Positions 11,929 to 21,716 of a DNA stretch of 64,000 bases are shown piece by piece; the first letter of the stretch is position 1, and each line of letters begins with the position of its first letter. Source of the DNA: Mactra quadrangularis. Lineage: Eukaryota; Mollusca; Bivalvia; Venerida; Mactridae. The stretch is from contig CM046293.1 of NCBI GenBank assembly GCA_025267735.1, forward strand, positions 13,230,560-13,294,559, in the 5' to 3' direction. Under the pieces are notes generated by a model, which made no database searches, had not been told where the DNA came from, and worked only from the letters and a program-made list of their open reading frames with translations. Position numbers and translations under genes: made by a program.

Positions 11929-13143
11929 CACTGATAATTTATTGAAGATAAGTACATGTACATAATTTTGGTTTACATTATCACAATAAACATTAAAATT
12001 TCAGAACAATAACTTACTATATACATAGTATGTAATTTAAACACGAAAAGTCTAAGTAGATCTACAGCTAAAATGTAAACAAGTCAAATACTGTTTTTAA
12101 ATACTTTATTCATTTTAATTGTTGATTGACAATTTATTGAACGTCCCTTGTAGATTATAGGCCTACCTCGTTTTGAAATTCTTGTAATGTCACTATAAAG
12201 TCAGTAGTTTTCACTCCCTTTTACTACATTTCGGTGTCTGGGTGATTTACATAATTGAAAAGTTTCTTTATATTTTGTGATATCGCCACATTTATATGTA
12301 AGTATTTAAATATAAAATTAATTGATTGCATGAAATATTTTCATTAACGCATGTAAGCAGAATAGGAGATTTTTTCAATTCTGACTTGTCTTCACACTGG
12401 CATTTTTACCATTAAGAGTTGAAATAAATGGATAATTGAAATACTTGAACAAGAATGTTGTTTTCGTACAGTTTTTTAACTTCTCTTTGAATTTTATATT
12501 CTAATCCACAGTCCGCGAGGGGCTGTTACGTTCAGAATAATGTCCCTGCAATTGTATTATTTAATTGATTGTTGTTATAATTCTGATACTCTAGCAAAAT
12601 AGCCAATAGTCATTATCATAGGTAGCCGGCTAGGTTCCAAGACAAAAAAAAACTATGTCTCGAAACCATGCCGACCATCTATGGGCGCTACTTACTAAAA
12701 TGCAAAAATGAATATTTAATTTGTACTCTCCACTACAATGTACATTATTTTATTTGAAAAACTGATTACCCTTACACCTTCAAAACATTCTGGACAGACA
12801 TTCGAATGTTGTCATGAGTGCAAAAGGATAAGATGGTGACCATTTTGATGGCGAAATTTGAAAAAAAACTTGTATTAATTAATTCATCCTTGTCCGTTGT
12901 TGAGTTGTTATAGTAACTGACGTCACATCAATGTATATAACTTGAGCCCTAATCTGACCAAAGATGGGGACTTCTTAAGTCACAATCGCTTAATTACAGA
13001 AGAAATTGGTTCAAATATTTAGGTCGTTTTCATAAGAAAACCGTAAATTTTTATGGTCATAAATAAGCTTATAATAGAACTCAACCGTAGCGTCACGTGA
13101 TCTTTTTTTATTTATTTCAAACTTTTCCCCTATCTATATTTCA
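11929..13143. other. Upstream region of the FGFBP-like gene
   Basis: AT-rich with no repeats recognised. TTTCCCCTATCTATATTTCAG at 13123-13143 looks like a splice acceptor, so the coding exon that follows probably has a separate, unlocated 5' untranslated exon upstream. No promoter motif can be assigned. Confidence 0.4.
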
Positions 13144-13157
13144 GCGTACTAATCAAT

Positions 13158-13679
13158 ATGGCCATGAAACTGTTGCTTCTAGTGGTTGCTATGGCAACCG
13201 TTTATGTCGTCAATTGTGACAACACGAAAAATGTGAAATTCACATATCAAGGGATGCAATGCAAATGGAGTGAACAACATCCAAATAATTGTGGAAAACA
13301 CGAGCGTTCTCTCGTCATTACTTGCACCAAAAACAAGAAAAATCCAAACCCACCAAAATGTTCATACAGAGGTGATCCACATCCCTGTGCTTGGTATAAC
13401 AAAAACCAGAAAGGTTTCTACCAATGCCTGGTCAACGTGATGATTGGTAAGGATAACTTGTGTACTACGTCATCAGTTCAGTGTAACAATCATTGCCAGG
13501 AGATCACCTTCAACAAGCATAACAACAATGTCAACAATGATCCATGGCAACAGGTAGAACCAGCAGAATCAAAGAGCTTTGATTCCGAATCTGATGAAAG
13601 CCCTGAAGAATATCCGGAAGAAATGTACGAGGAGGAAAACGAAGGAGATGACGAAATGAGATTTATACCATACGTTTAA
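13158..13679 (+). CDS. Secreted cysteine-rich protein, FGF-binding-protein-like
   Basis: This is a 173-residue protein in one uninterrupted coding exon. Residues 1-20 form a signal peptide (basic start, hydrophobic LLLLVVAMATVYVV, cleavage near Cys20). Residues 35-113 carry Cys35, 45, 56, 68, 77, 90, 102, 109 and 113. The spacing includes QCKW, TCTK, CSYRGDPHPC and YQC. The order CxW...V.CT...C.Y.G.P..C..Y...Y.QC...C...C resembles the FGFBP family (extracellular carriers that release fibroblast growth factors). From residue 133 the tail is strongly acidic (about half Asp/Glu, with Ser-Asp-Glu runs) and ends MRFIPYV. An acidic tail is not a feature I know from vertebrate FGFBPs. A likely acceptor at 13143 means a 5' non-coding exon exists. 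Seen: signal peptide, Cys pattern, tail. Inferred: FGF binding. An alternative is a lineage-specific secreted or shell/mantle protein with convergent cysteines. Confidence 0.7.
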   Translation: MAMKLLLLVVAMATVYVVNCDNTKNVKFTYQGMQCKWSEQHPNNCGKHERSLVITCTKNKKNPNPPKCSYRGDPHPCAWYNKNQKGFYQCLVNVMIGKDNLCTTSSVQCNNHCQEITFNKHNNNVNNDPWQQVEPAESKSFDSESDESPEEYPEEMYEEENEGDDEMRFIPYV

Positions 13680-13757
13680 TCAATAACATTTTGTTCTAAT
13701 GGACTATAGCTTAATCATTTGACCAGAAACAAAAATACATATTCTGACTTTTTAATC

Positions 13758-13763
13758 AATAAA
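13758..13763 (+). promoter_or_regulatory. Polyadenylation signal (AATAAA)
   Basis: First AATAAA after the stop codon of the FGFBP-like gene, 79 bases downstream. A second lies at 13949-13954. Either would give a short 3' untranslated region. Confidence 0.5.
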
Positions 13764-14017
13764 ATCTATTTCTCATGGAATATAGCTGGTTCAGTATGAC
13801 CTACACCAAAGTACGCATATTCTTACTTTTTATTTAAAAAATACAGTTGATTATAAATATCAAATAATCATGTCAGGCTTTTTTGTCTTAAATTTAGTAT
13901 AGCTACTTCATTAAACCCCTTATCAAGAAACAAAAAAGATTTTTGATCAATAAAATTAATCTTTCTTATTATTCAGTCTTTATTTTTTCAACATCCCACG
14001 ACACCCCATCTCCCAAA

Positions 14018-14148
14018 CATGAATAAAACGTTAGCAGAAACAGCATACTTAGCAGGAACAGCATACTTAGCAGAAACAGCATACTTAGCAGGAACAGCGG
14101 TTCGATCCTTCTGCTGCTCCTGCTGTTTCCGCTAACTTTTTATTCATG
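14018..14148. repeat. Foldback element with internal 18-bp tandem units
   Basis: CATGAATAAAACGTTAGCAG at the left pairs with GCTAACTTTTTATTCATG at the right. Between the arms lie about three and a half units of AGCATACTTAGCAGGAAC and the palindrome core CGATCCTTCTGCTG, which links it to the clusters at 3491 and 6719. It lies just beyond the 3' end of the FGFBP-like gene. Confidence 0.75.
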
Positions 14149-14415
14149 ACCAAATGATCTTATATCTATGAATTCAAACTCAGCTGACGTCGACAGGCGA
14201 ACTTTTTACAAACGATGATGATTGTTTCATATAATTATGAATCAAGGTCATTGTAAAAAAGTCAGGTGCAGTAATTCAAAGGTTCATTAGGAACTTGGGT
14301 CCGTTATCTGTCCCTGATAAAATTTGAAGCAATCCAATTGGTAAGTAGGTCCTTACAGCTGGAATACTTGGATTTTAATACTGAATTCCTATGTAAGGAT
14401 AACAAAATATTTCAG

Positions 14416-17400
14416 ATATGATAAGATAAGATAAATTTTATTTAAAGTCGGCAAGTTAAATAAACATAATCTTAATTAAGTTTTTACAACCGAGTATAAC
14501 ATATCAATATGAGTTAAACAAAATAAATACAAGTTAAACAAATTGAAATATGGATAAATTAAAATGGCACGATACAATTATTTTAAACTAAAATTGATCG
14601 AAGATCACATACAACAAATGATATAGATATAAAACATTGTCAACGAAATGAGTAAATATATAAGTACATAGACAATTTAAATGTTATATAACAAATAATA
14701 AAATAAAATATATGATGAGGCTGCTGATCCTGACCTGTTGATGACCTAAAAACTGTCATACAAAGGTTATCTAAAAATCCTGACATTCAATGAAAACATA
14801 AAAGTGTGACAATTAAAAAATTAGTTAAGAAAAACTATTATCCCCCCAAATCAAATTTGGAAGAAACTGATCAGCAGCTACATCATATCATATGAAGACT
14901 TTCATAGAATTACTATGAATAAGGCATACATGTAAAGTTAAAAATTAAAAACTATCACATTTAAGAAAAAGGAAAAAAGGTAATTTCAAAAATTTAATTA
15001 TAAGAAAAATACTTGTACCTAGAAAATTAAGTTATTTTATGTTTAAAAGAAAGATATAAATAAAGAATACAATATATTTTTAGATATACATGTCAAGCAG
15101 TAAATACAAACAGGTAATAGCACAAGCAAAGCAAAATTAAAATGAAATAAAAGAAAGTACAAAATAGCACAGTCAATATTATGTGAGTAATTTCAAGATA
15201 AATAAATAATCAAGTAAAAGTTATGACGGAAATTGCTGATCATTGACATAAGTCTAAAAACTGCCATCAGAAATAAAATAAAATCCTGAGAAACAAAAGT
15301 AACACAAAAGTGTGACACATAAGAAATGGATTAAAAAGGCATAGAAATTTCCAAATCCGATTTAGAAAAAACTGATCCGCATTAACCACATAAACTAACC
15401 AGGGTGTCCATACATACGTACATGGGTACACAGGTATCTGATAAATAAATGAGTGTATTCATGGTACATATAAAAACACAGATTTGAAAAAAAAACCATT
15501 AACACATGCAGAGAACATTATTTACAGCAAATAAGAAGCAATCATATATATAAATGTAGGTAAAAACAGATGTACAAGCGGTCATAATGACTAGAACTAA
15601 GTGCAGACACTCGGGGAACATTTGTAGAAACAATTATGAAAAACATGCATAGAAAAATAAAAAGAACAACATATTCATAGCAAAATAAAATAAAAAAATA
15701 GCAACACATAGCAAAATAAAGCATTTTAATGAAGATAGGAATAAACATAAGCATAGACATATGCATATTAAAAGCAAAGGCATCATATACATTAAGAACA
15801 ACAAAAAAACCCACAGATTTATGGGTGGTGGCCAATTCACAAAACCCATACAACACATTTCTAAATACATAATGAACATTTGCATGAGGGGCCAGTTCAG
15901 GTGCGGACCAGCCTTCTGAACACTTTAAAATTGTCTACCTGTCTGAATTCATTCGGAAGGCTGTTCCACACATACACTGCCTCATATCTGAATGATTATT
16001 TACCATAAGTAGTTGTTTTAACTGTAGGTAGTTCTAATGTATTGGAATATCTGAAAGAATAATTGTTTGATTTAAAATGAACCAAGTCATGGAGATAAGA
16101 GGGTGAGATGTTATATAAGCATTTGAAGGTTTCAGTGGCTAGTTCCCTCATTCTGCTAAGGTGTAATGTTGGCATGTTTGCTCTTTGTAGAAGTTCACTG
16201 TAAGATGGTGAAAAATCATTAAATGTAATTCTGAGAGCCCTGTGTTGTAATTTTTCAAGTTTTTCAGTATTTGTCTTATTACAAAAATGCCAAACAAGAG
16301 GGCAGTAGTTAAAGTTGGATTTTATAAAAGATTTATATATAAGAATTTTGTTGTTAAAATCAATTAATTTACTCAAACGCAAGAGAACGTTACGTTGCAA
16401 AGCAGGTTTTTTGCACATTTTTGTGATTTGATAATTAAAATTTAACATGAAATCAAGATCTACCCCAAGCAGCTTCACCGTGTCATCGCAACTTATATGT
16501 ACATCACTAAAGTTGAAAGTTGGGGAGGCATCATGAGTATGTTTCCCAATTGCAATAGCTTGAAATTTATCTGGATTCATTTGGCTGAAATTAAACCAAT
16601 CAATTAGATTACAACTTTCTTTTTCTAAAACTGATTTCAAAACATTAATATCTGAGTGATTAAAAGAGAGAGTGTTATCATCGGCATAATTGTAAAGTTC
16701 TGATTGTTCTACGAAGTAAAAAATATCATTAATGAAAATATTAAAGATCATAGGGCCTAGTATAGAACCCTGTGGTACTCCTTTTAAATTTCCAAGCCAT
16801 GTGCTTGATGCCTTCCCAATTTTCACCTTCTGTTTTCTTTCTGATAAATAGTTAAGTATGAGCTTGGTCGCGCTGTCAGACAACCCGTATGCCCGCAGCT
16901 TTAAGACTAGAAGGTTGTGGGGGATGCAATCGAAAGCTTTCGACTGATCCATTAAAATTGCTGCCACATGGTCACCCTTGTCCAAAGCAATCTTCCAGTC
17001 CTCAACCACGCGCAGTAGTGTTGTCTGACAGCTGTAACCAGATCTGAAAGCAGATAAAAATACATTAAAAATACTGTTAAAATAGGAATAGAGTTGATCA
17101 TTTAAAACTCTTTCATAGATTTTGGACATGGTAGGAAGTATACTTACAGGTTTGTAGTTTTTTTTAGATAAAATGGTCTTCTTTCTTATAAATAGAGGTA
17201 ACTTGGGCTTTTTTAAGTCTGATGGGAAGGTAGATGAATCAATCATAGCATTTATAATTTTAGATGTGGGGTCTACTAGAGTTTTAAGAGCAATCTTTAA
17301 AATCTTAGGAGGAATACCATCACAACCTGTGGCTTTTTTGTATTTAATGAATTAAAACATTTGAGAATTGTTTCTTGTGAAACATGACTAAAATTAAAAG

Positions 17401-17795
17401 ATTCAACTGTTGGGTTATTTTTTATCATTTGAATAATACTTGGATGTGTTTCATCTAAAACAGATTTGTTTGTAATTCCAATGTTTTTGGCAATATTTAT
17501 GTAATAGTCATTTAAAATTGAGCAGACATCTTTTTGATCTGAAATAATTTTATTTTCTTGCTTTAATATGATTTCTGATGACTTATTTGATGATTTATTA
17601 GATAAAAATGGTTTAGTGGTATTTCAAAAGTCCTTTGATTTCGGTCCACCACTACATCTTTCATAGAAATACATTGATATTAAGTTACGTTTAATCTTTT
17701 CTTTACGATTTCTAAGCTTTCTATAGTATTCCCAATTTTTTGGATTTCTAAACTTTAAAAATTTATTATGGGCTTGTCTAGTTTTATAAATAAAA
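14416..17795 (-). mobile_element. 5'-truncated non-LTR retrotransposon (LINE) with microsatellite 3' tail
   Basis: On the minus strand, a reverse-transcriptase remnant (15897-17790) is followed by about 1.48 kb of AT-rich 3' sequence ending in a TTATC repeat (14416-14436 on the + strand as GATAAGATAAGATAA). A short tandem-repeat tail instead of poly-A is typical of CR1/L2-type elements. The 5' end stops near 17795, inside the protein region upstream of the RT, so the endonuclease domain is missing. The 3' region holds a diverged internal duplication (14700-14880 resembles 15225-15400). Confidence 0.85.
15897..17790 (-). pseudogene. LINE reverse transcriptase remnant (ORF2 fragment)
   Basis: The longest clean frame is 15996-17246 (416 codons). 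It contains the RT signatures SKAFDCIPHNLL (motif with catalytic Asp), KGVPQGSILGPMIFNIFIND, and YADD with its two catalytic Asp. It also has the C-terminal region typical of jockey/CR1-like elements sold as mobile-element RTs in invertebrate genomes. The copy is broken in four places. There is an in-frame TGA where Trp is expected (17624-17626). A one-base shift lies in an A-run near 17330. A compensating pair of shifts lies near 17190-17215. A shift near 15996-16005 separates the last 35 or so residues, which end at the TGA at 15897-15899. It is not functional. Upstream the homology fades at about 17790. Confidence 0.93.
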
Positions 17796-18109
17796 TATAA
17801 TATCCCTTACTGTGGTGAAAAAGGTACGTTGGTGAAGATCTTACAATTCATAACCTGTGTCCATTTTTTGAAAGATATATATCTGGAACGTTGAAATCCA
17901 AAGTTTCATCATTACAAGTATAAAATACTTTTCATGCTATAACATAGCTAATGATGGCAGGAATGGAAATTTCAAGCCATGCACGAGTCAATATCATGTA
18001 ATTTTTGTTCGTACATGACTTTTAAAATGAAATAAAAACGAGGCAAAATATTGTACGTTTGTCCTTGTTTTAACATCAAAAAGTTGCTTGTACAACTGAC
18101 GCAATGCCT

Positions 18110-18206
18110 AAAGTTTTCATTCTCGTACGCCGAGGTTATCAAGAAAAAAACCCGCTAGCCTGTATTGAGAATCCTACCAGACTCTGGGAACGAGAATGAA
18201 AGTTTT
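18110..18206. repeat. Foldback element with TTTCATTCTCGT arms
   Basis: AAAGTTTTCATTCTCGT (18110-18126) pairs with ACGAGAATGAAAGTTTT (18190-18206) with two or three mismatches near the outer ends. The 63-base middle is non-coding. Confidence 0.55.
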
Positions 18207-18902
18207 AAAATGTAGCTAATTTTTGACATTCAACAGAATTTAAAATGCAGTGCCAAACAAGATTATATTAACCGTCTTACATCTGTAACAAAGCAGTATC
18301 AATAAGTAAAGCAAAATTTAAGGCTTGAACTTGAATAGTAATGATCCTATATACATCACAAAATTTGATTAATATGACATTATTACTCTACTCTGTAATA
18401 TGACCATTGTCCCGTACAGGGCTTTCAATTAACCCGTACATGTTTCCAATTTAGTTTTGAAACCATATTTTTTCTATTTAAGAGTTTATGATTTACTTTT
18501 TGACATTAGTTGCTTAGCAACCAATGTCTTAGTATGCGATATGCTTCAGTTCCCATTAAATTTGTCGCGGACGTAGACATTCGGAAAAAATAGTTTGCAT
18601 CTTCAATTTCGTCGATGAGAAAATTGCAACAACACAAGTTTTTCATTAACTGTGATTAAATGAACAAACTCGTGTAGTTTGAAATGGAATTATTGATGTT
18701 ATAACAATTTAATTACTTTCATTCTTTCTATAATTGCATTGTGCATGCTACATTCAACTGAATCCCTAAGTGCTAAAATATACATGCCTGTAATTTTCCA
18801 CTTACAAATATTGATCATATACATGTGTCAAGTTAATGTACAGACGTGCGGCAAATCATGATCAGAAGATCTGCATTTTCCTGTGGACGGTATGAATGTT
18901 TC

Positions 18903-18958
18903 TTCTGCCACCAGAAGTGAATTCGTCCCTCAGAGAGTCGAATTCTTTTTTTCCTTTT
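18903..18958 (-). repeat. Dispersed ~100-bp repeat, inverted partial copy 3
   Basis: TCTGCCACCAGAAGTGAATT and CGTCCCTCAGAGAGTCGAATTC are the inverted counterpart of the 2205-2302 block. A pyrimidine-rich run follows. Confidence 0.45.
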
Positions 18959-19658
18959 TTTTTCTTTTACAATTCATTATTTCTAATAAATTTAGTCTTC
19001 TATAAGCAAACGCATTAGATGGATTATTATATTTATTTTAGTCATTTAATATTTAAATGCTATATATCATTTAGTATCATATACTTTTTAAAAATAATTC
19101 TATTCGTTTCTAAAAGTGTAGTACACAATCATACTTTGTCATGATCTGATGTTTACTAGAGTTTGAAACGACATGGTCATCACACGATTCGATGCGTAGG
19201 GATACAAAATGGGACGATGTGGTTATTTATGATATGAACTTGTTTACATTGTCTACAACACGCATTCTGCAAACAACCGACCAACCGCAACCTCGGTCTA
19301 AAACAAGAGAAATCTAGCAATCAGGATGTTATTAATAATGTCTCATCCAGATGAAAGCTTAACATTGACTGGTATACAAAAAGGTCATCTTGACGTGACC
19401 CCCTGAGGGATAACAATGGATCCTTGTAAACATGTACAAGTTTACGGTGATAACAGGTTGAGTTGTACAGGACTCATTATACTAAGGGACACAGAAATCA
19501 TATGTCTGTTGAATATTGAAAATACAGTATCGGCACAAGTACTTTCCCTGATTACAAATGTCAGGGTCGTATCCCGATATAATGGTCCACGATACGTATC
19601 GTGGCTCTGATGTTCGATATTTAACAAATAATGCAAGGTCTTGAGGGCAATATGTATA

Positions 19659-19801
19659 GGTTATTAAACAGGGCAAGTGTGCCTTAAGGAAGATATCGGC
19701 ACACTTGCTTAGGTATTGGCCCGAGGGCTTTAGCCCGAGGGCCAATGCCGGTGAAAGTGTGCCGATATCGACTTAAGGCACACTTGCCCTGTTTCATAAC
19801 C
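19659..19801. repeat. Large near-perfect palindrome (143 bp)
   Basis: GGTTATTAAACAGGGCAAGT at the left is mirrored by ACTTGCCCTGTTTCATAACC at the right. Pairing continues through TGTGCC, CTTAAG, GATATCG and GGCACACTT to the centre GCCCGAGGGC-TTTA-GCCCGAGGGC. It would extrude as a long hairpin. The word GGCACACT recurs at 20147-20155 and 20184-20192, so it is probably one end structure of the element described next. Confidence 0.85.
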
Positions 19802-19804
19802 TTT

Positions 19805-20283
19805 TTATTGCATATGTTGACCAATTCATGAAACGGTGACTTTTCTACAACAAAAATACATTTTCTCGATGTACCGCGCTATTTTGCACGTTGACGTTAC
19901 GTCACATGTATTGTTTTGTTTATTCAACGTCGAAACGTCGGAATCTTATGAACGCTTGTTATAAAACGTAAGTCTTGATAAATTGTTGATTATCTTATTT
20001 ATTTTCACTTTGAAAAAAAAACACACGTCGTAAAATTGAATATTATAGCTTCTTGTTGCTAATTACGTACGAATTTCACGTGCGGAAAGTCTGCGGTTGT
20101 TGGACTGCAGGTACGTAATGACCGGAAGTTGCCTCAATATCGATTTTTGGCACACTAGGAAGTGGGCCAAATATCGATATTTTGGCACACTTGCTCAATA
20201 CCGGAATGTATTGCCCACATTGAGGCTATATTGGCGCACTTCAACGTCGATTTTGTTACTATTTATAGTAACATATGCAATAA
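19805..20283. mobile_element. Inverted-repeat element with TTATTGCATATGTT ends
   Basis: TTATTGCATATGTT at 19805-19818 is exactly the complement of AACATATGCAATAA at 20270-20283. The 479-bp span carries repeated ATCGATATTTTGGCACACT words matching the adjacent palindrome. Both probably belong to one foldback-type transposon of about 19659-20283. Short open frames here (for example 20162-20515) run through the repeat and are not genes. Confidence 0.6.
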
Positions 20284-21489
20284 GCAAGTTTACAGACTGG
20301 TTGGTCAGACTGATGGAGGTATGAGGACCGAAGCGCACACCTGGTATTGTAAAATCAGGGCTTTGACTTGCATATTGCTCATCAAGGCCATGTTTCATTT
20401 GTTATATTATACCGAATTTAAGTCATTTACCCCTTTTGTTGTTGTTATTTTTACTGTAATTTGCTTTCAAATAATACTTTTATTTGCTCAGTGTATGAAA
20501 TATCTTAATCCCTAGTCGATTTTTTTCAAGCAATGCAGCAAAAAGTCATGCTCTCCTTTTTCATGTTCCATTTTCGTTTATCAAATTAAATATTTAATGT
20601 TTCTAGACAAAAAAGCCGGACTTGAAGGATTTCCCAAACTCTATAGATAACTTTTAAGGAGTCAAATCGCTTAGTAGCCGGTTGTATGCTTTTTATGTAC
20701 TGGATGGCGTCATAAACAGCCAATATAAAAATTGTGGACTGGGTAGCCAGTCAATATGCGATTTATGGACTGGATGACGTCATATCAAATATAGAATAGC
20801 GTATGCAAATGAGGTATAATATATTGGCATATCATCTCATCCCTATTTTAACTGCCTCTCAAATTAAATTGGTGGTTGTAAGTTGTAACAATTACAAGCA
20901 AATTGTCTCTTAAACAAAAGAAGGGATAATTTATTTATTTTAGCATTTCCTGTATTTTCAAAGCTCGTTGTCGCACATTACTAAAACAAAGCTAACAGAA
21001 GTGGCTGTTAATAATTCTGAAAAAAGTCACATAACTTTAAAGTTTTCAACTTGAGTTGAATTGAGCCATATTGCACACTATTTGACCACTGTTGTTGATG
21101 TGATATAGTTGTAACAATAAAGTTAATGCTATTATTTTAAGAATTAAGTCAATTTTGTTGACATGTCACAAATTACAATGTACTAGCTTTTCTGTATGCT
21201 TTTCTATGGTACTAGCTTACCCTGGATCATAAAGCAAAAACTTCACTGAAAATTAAAAAACAACATTATATTAAAAAGTTCATGGAACTTAAGTGCTTGG
21301 AATCAATCCCAGATCTACATATGAGCATGCATACTTCTCTGTTTTTATCGAATTAATGTTATACGTCAGTTATGATAGAAAAATGCTTGTTACAAAGTAA
21401 TTTTCTGATATATGAGACAATCCCACAAACCCATGTCCAGGCAGCGCCGTCAGTGCTTTGATTATTTTTAGGTGGGTCCGGGGAATACA
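20284..21489. other. Gene-free stretch upstream of the RNF168-like gene
   Basis: Contains two imperfect direct copies of TTTATGKACTGGATGRCGTCATA (about 20690-20715 and 20755-20785), the second with a palindromic TGACGTCA. Otherwise it is AT-rich with nothing recognised. The 5' untranslated exon of the downstream gene may begin near its right end. Confidence 0.4.
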
Positions 21490-21576
21490 CATGTCCCCGG
21501 AAGTAGATTATTTCAATTTCAAACTTCCGGTGATTTAATGGACCTAAATTAAGATATTGGCGTATTCCTTTAAATT
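21490..21576 (+). promoter_or_regulatory. Putative core promoter / 5' UTR of the RNF168-like gene (paired ETS sites)
   Basis: CCGGAAGT at 21497-21504 and its inverted partner ACTTCCGG at 21523-21530 match the ETS/GABPA core, a common TSS-proximal element of broadly expressed animal genes. They lie 47-80 bases before the start codon. No TATA box was seen. That these drive the gene is inference from position and motif. Confidence 0.5.
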
Positions 21577-21716
21577 ATGAGGCTGGAGGATAGTATTTGT
21601 CCAATATGTTTGCACATATTGGTTCAACCGGTTACAATGCCGTGCGATCATGAGTTGTGCTTGCCATGTTTTGAGGAAAATGTCCAGCAAGCCAACTTCT
21701 GTTGCCCTTGTTGCAG
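21577..21716 (+). CDS. RNF168: RNF168-like exon 1 (RING finger)
   Basis: Starts at ATG 21577, seven residues before the first zinc-binding Cys, and carries all eight RING ligands. It ends TGC AG|GTTTGT in phase 2. Reading on into the intron gives a false 64-residue frame. Confidence 0.92.

Noticed and set aside
15542..15885. Hydrophobic minus-strand frames of 83-104 residues
   Set aside because: They lie in the AT-rich 3' region of the LINE. The hydrophobicity comes from T-rich composition, and they follow the RT stop.
19416..19745. Overlapping frames of 64-87 residues on both strands
   Set aside because: They are mirror readings produced by local palindromes.
20162..20515. 117-residue open frame
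   Set aside because: Starts inside an inverted-repeat transposon, has no domain resemblance and no splice context; overlapping frames on both strands are equally long.
20755..20785. Palindromic TGACGTCA (CRE) as a promoter element
   Set aside because: Lies about 800 bases upstream of the nearest gene inside a short diverged direct repeat; no start site evidence.
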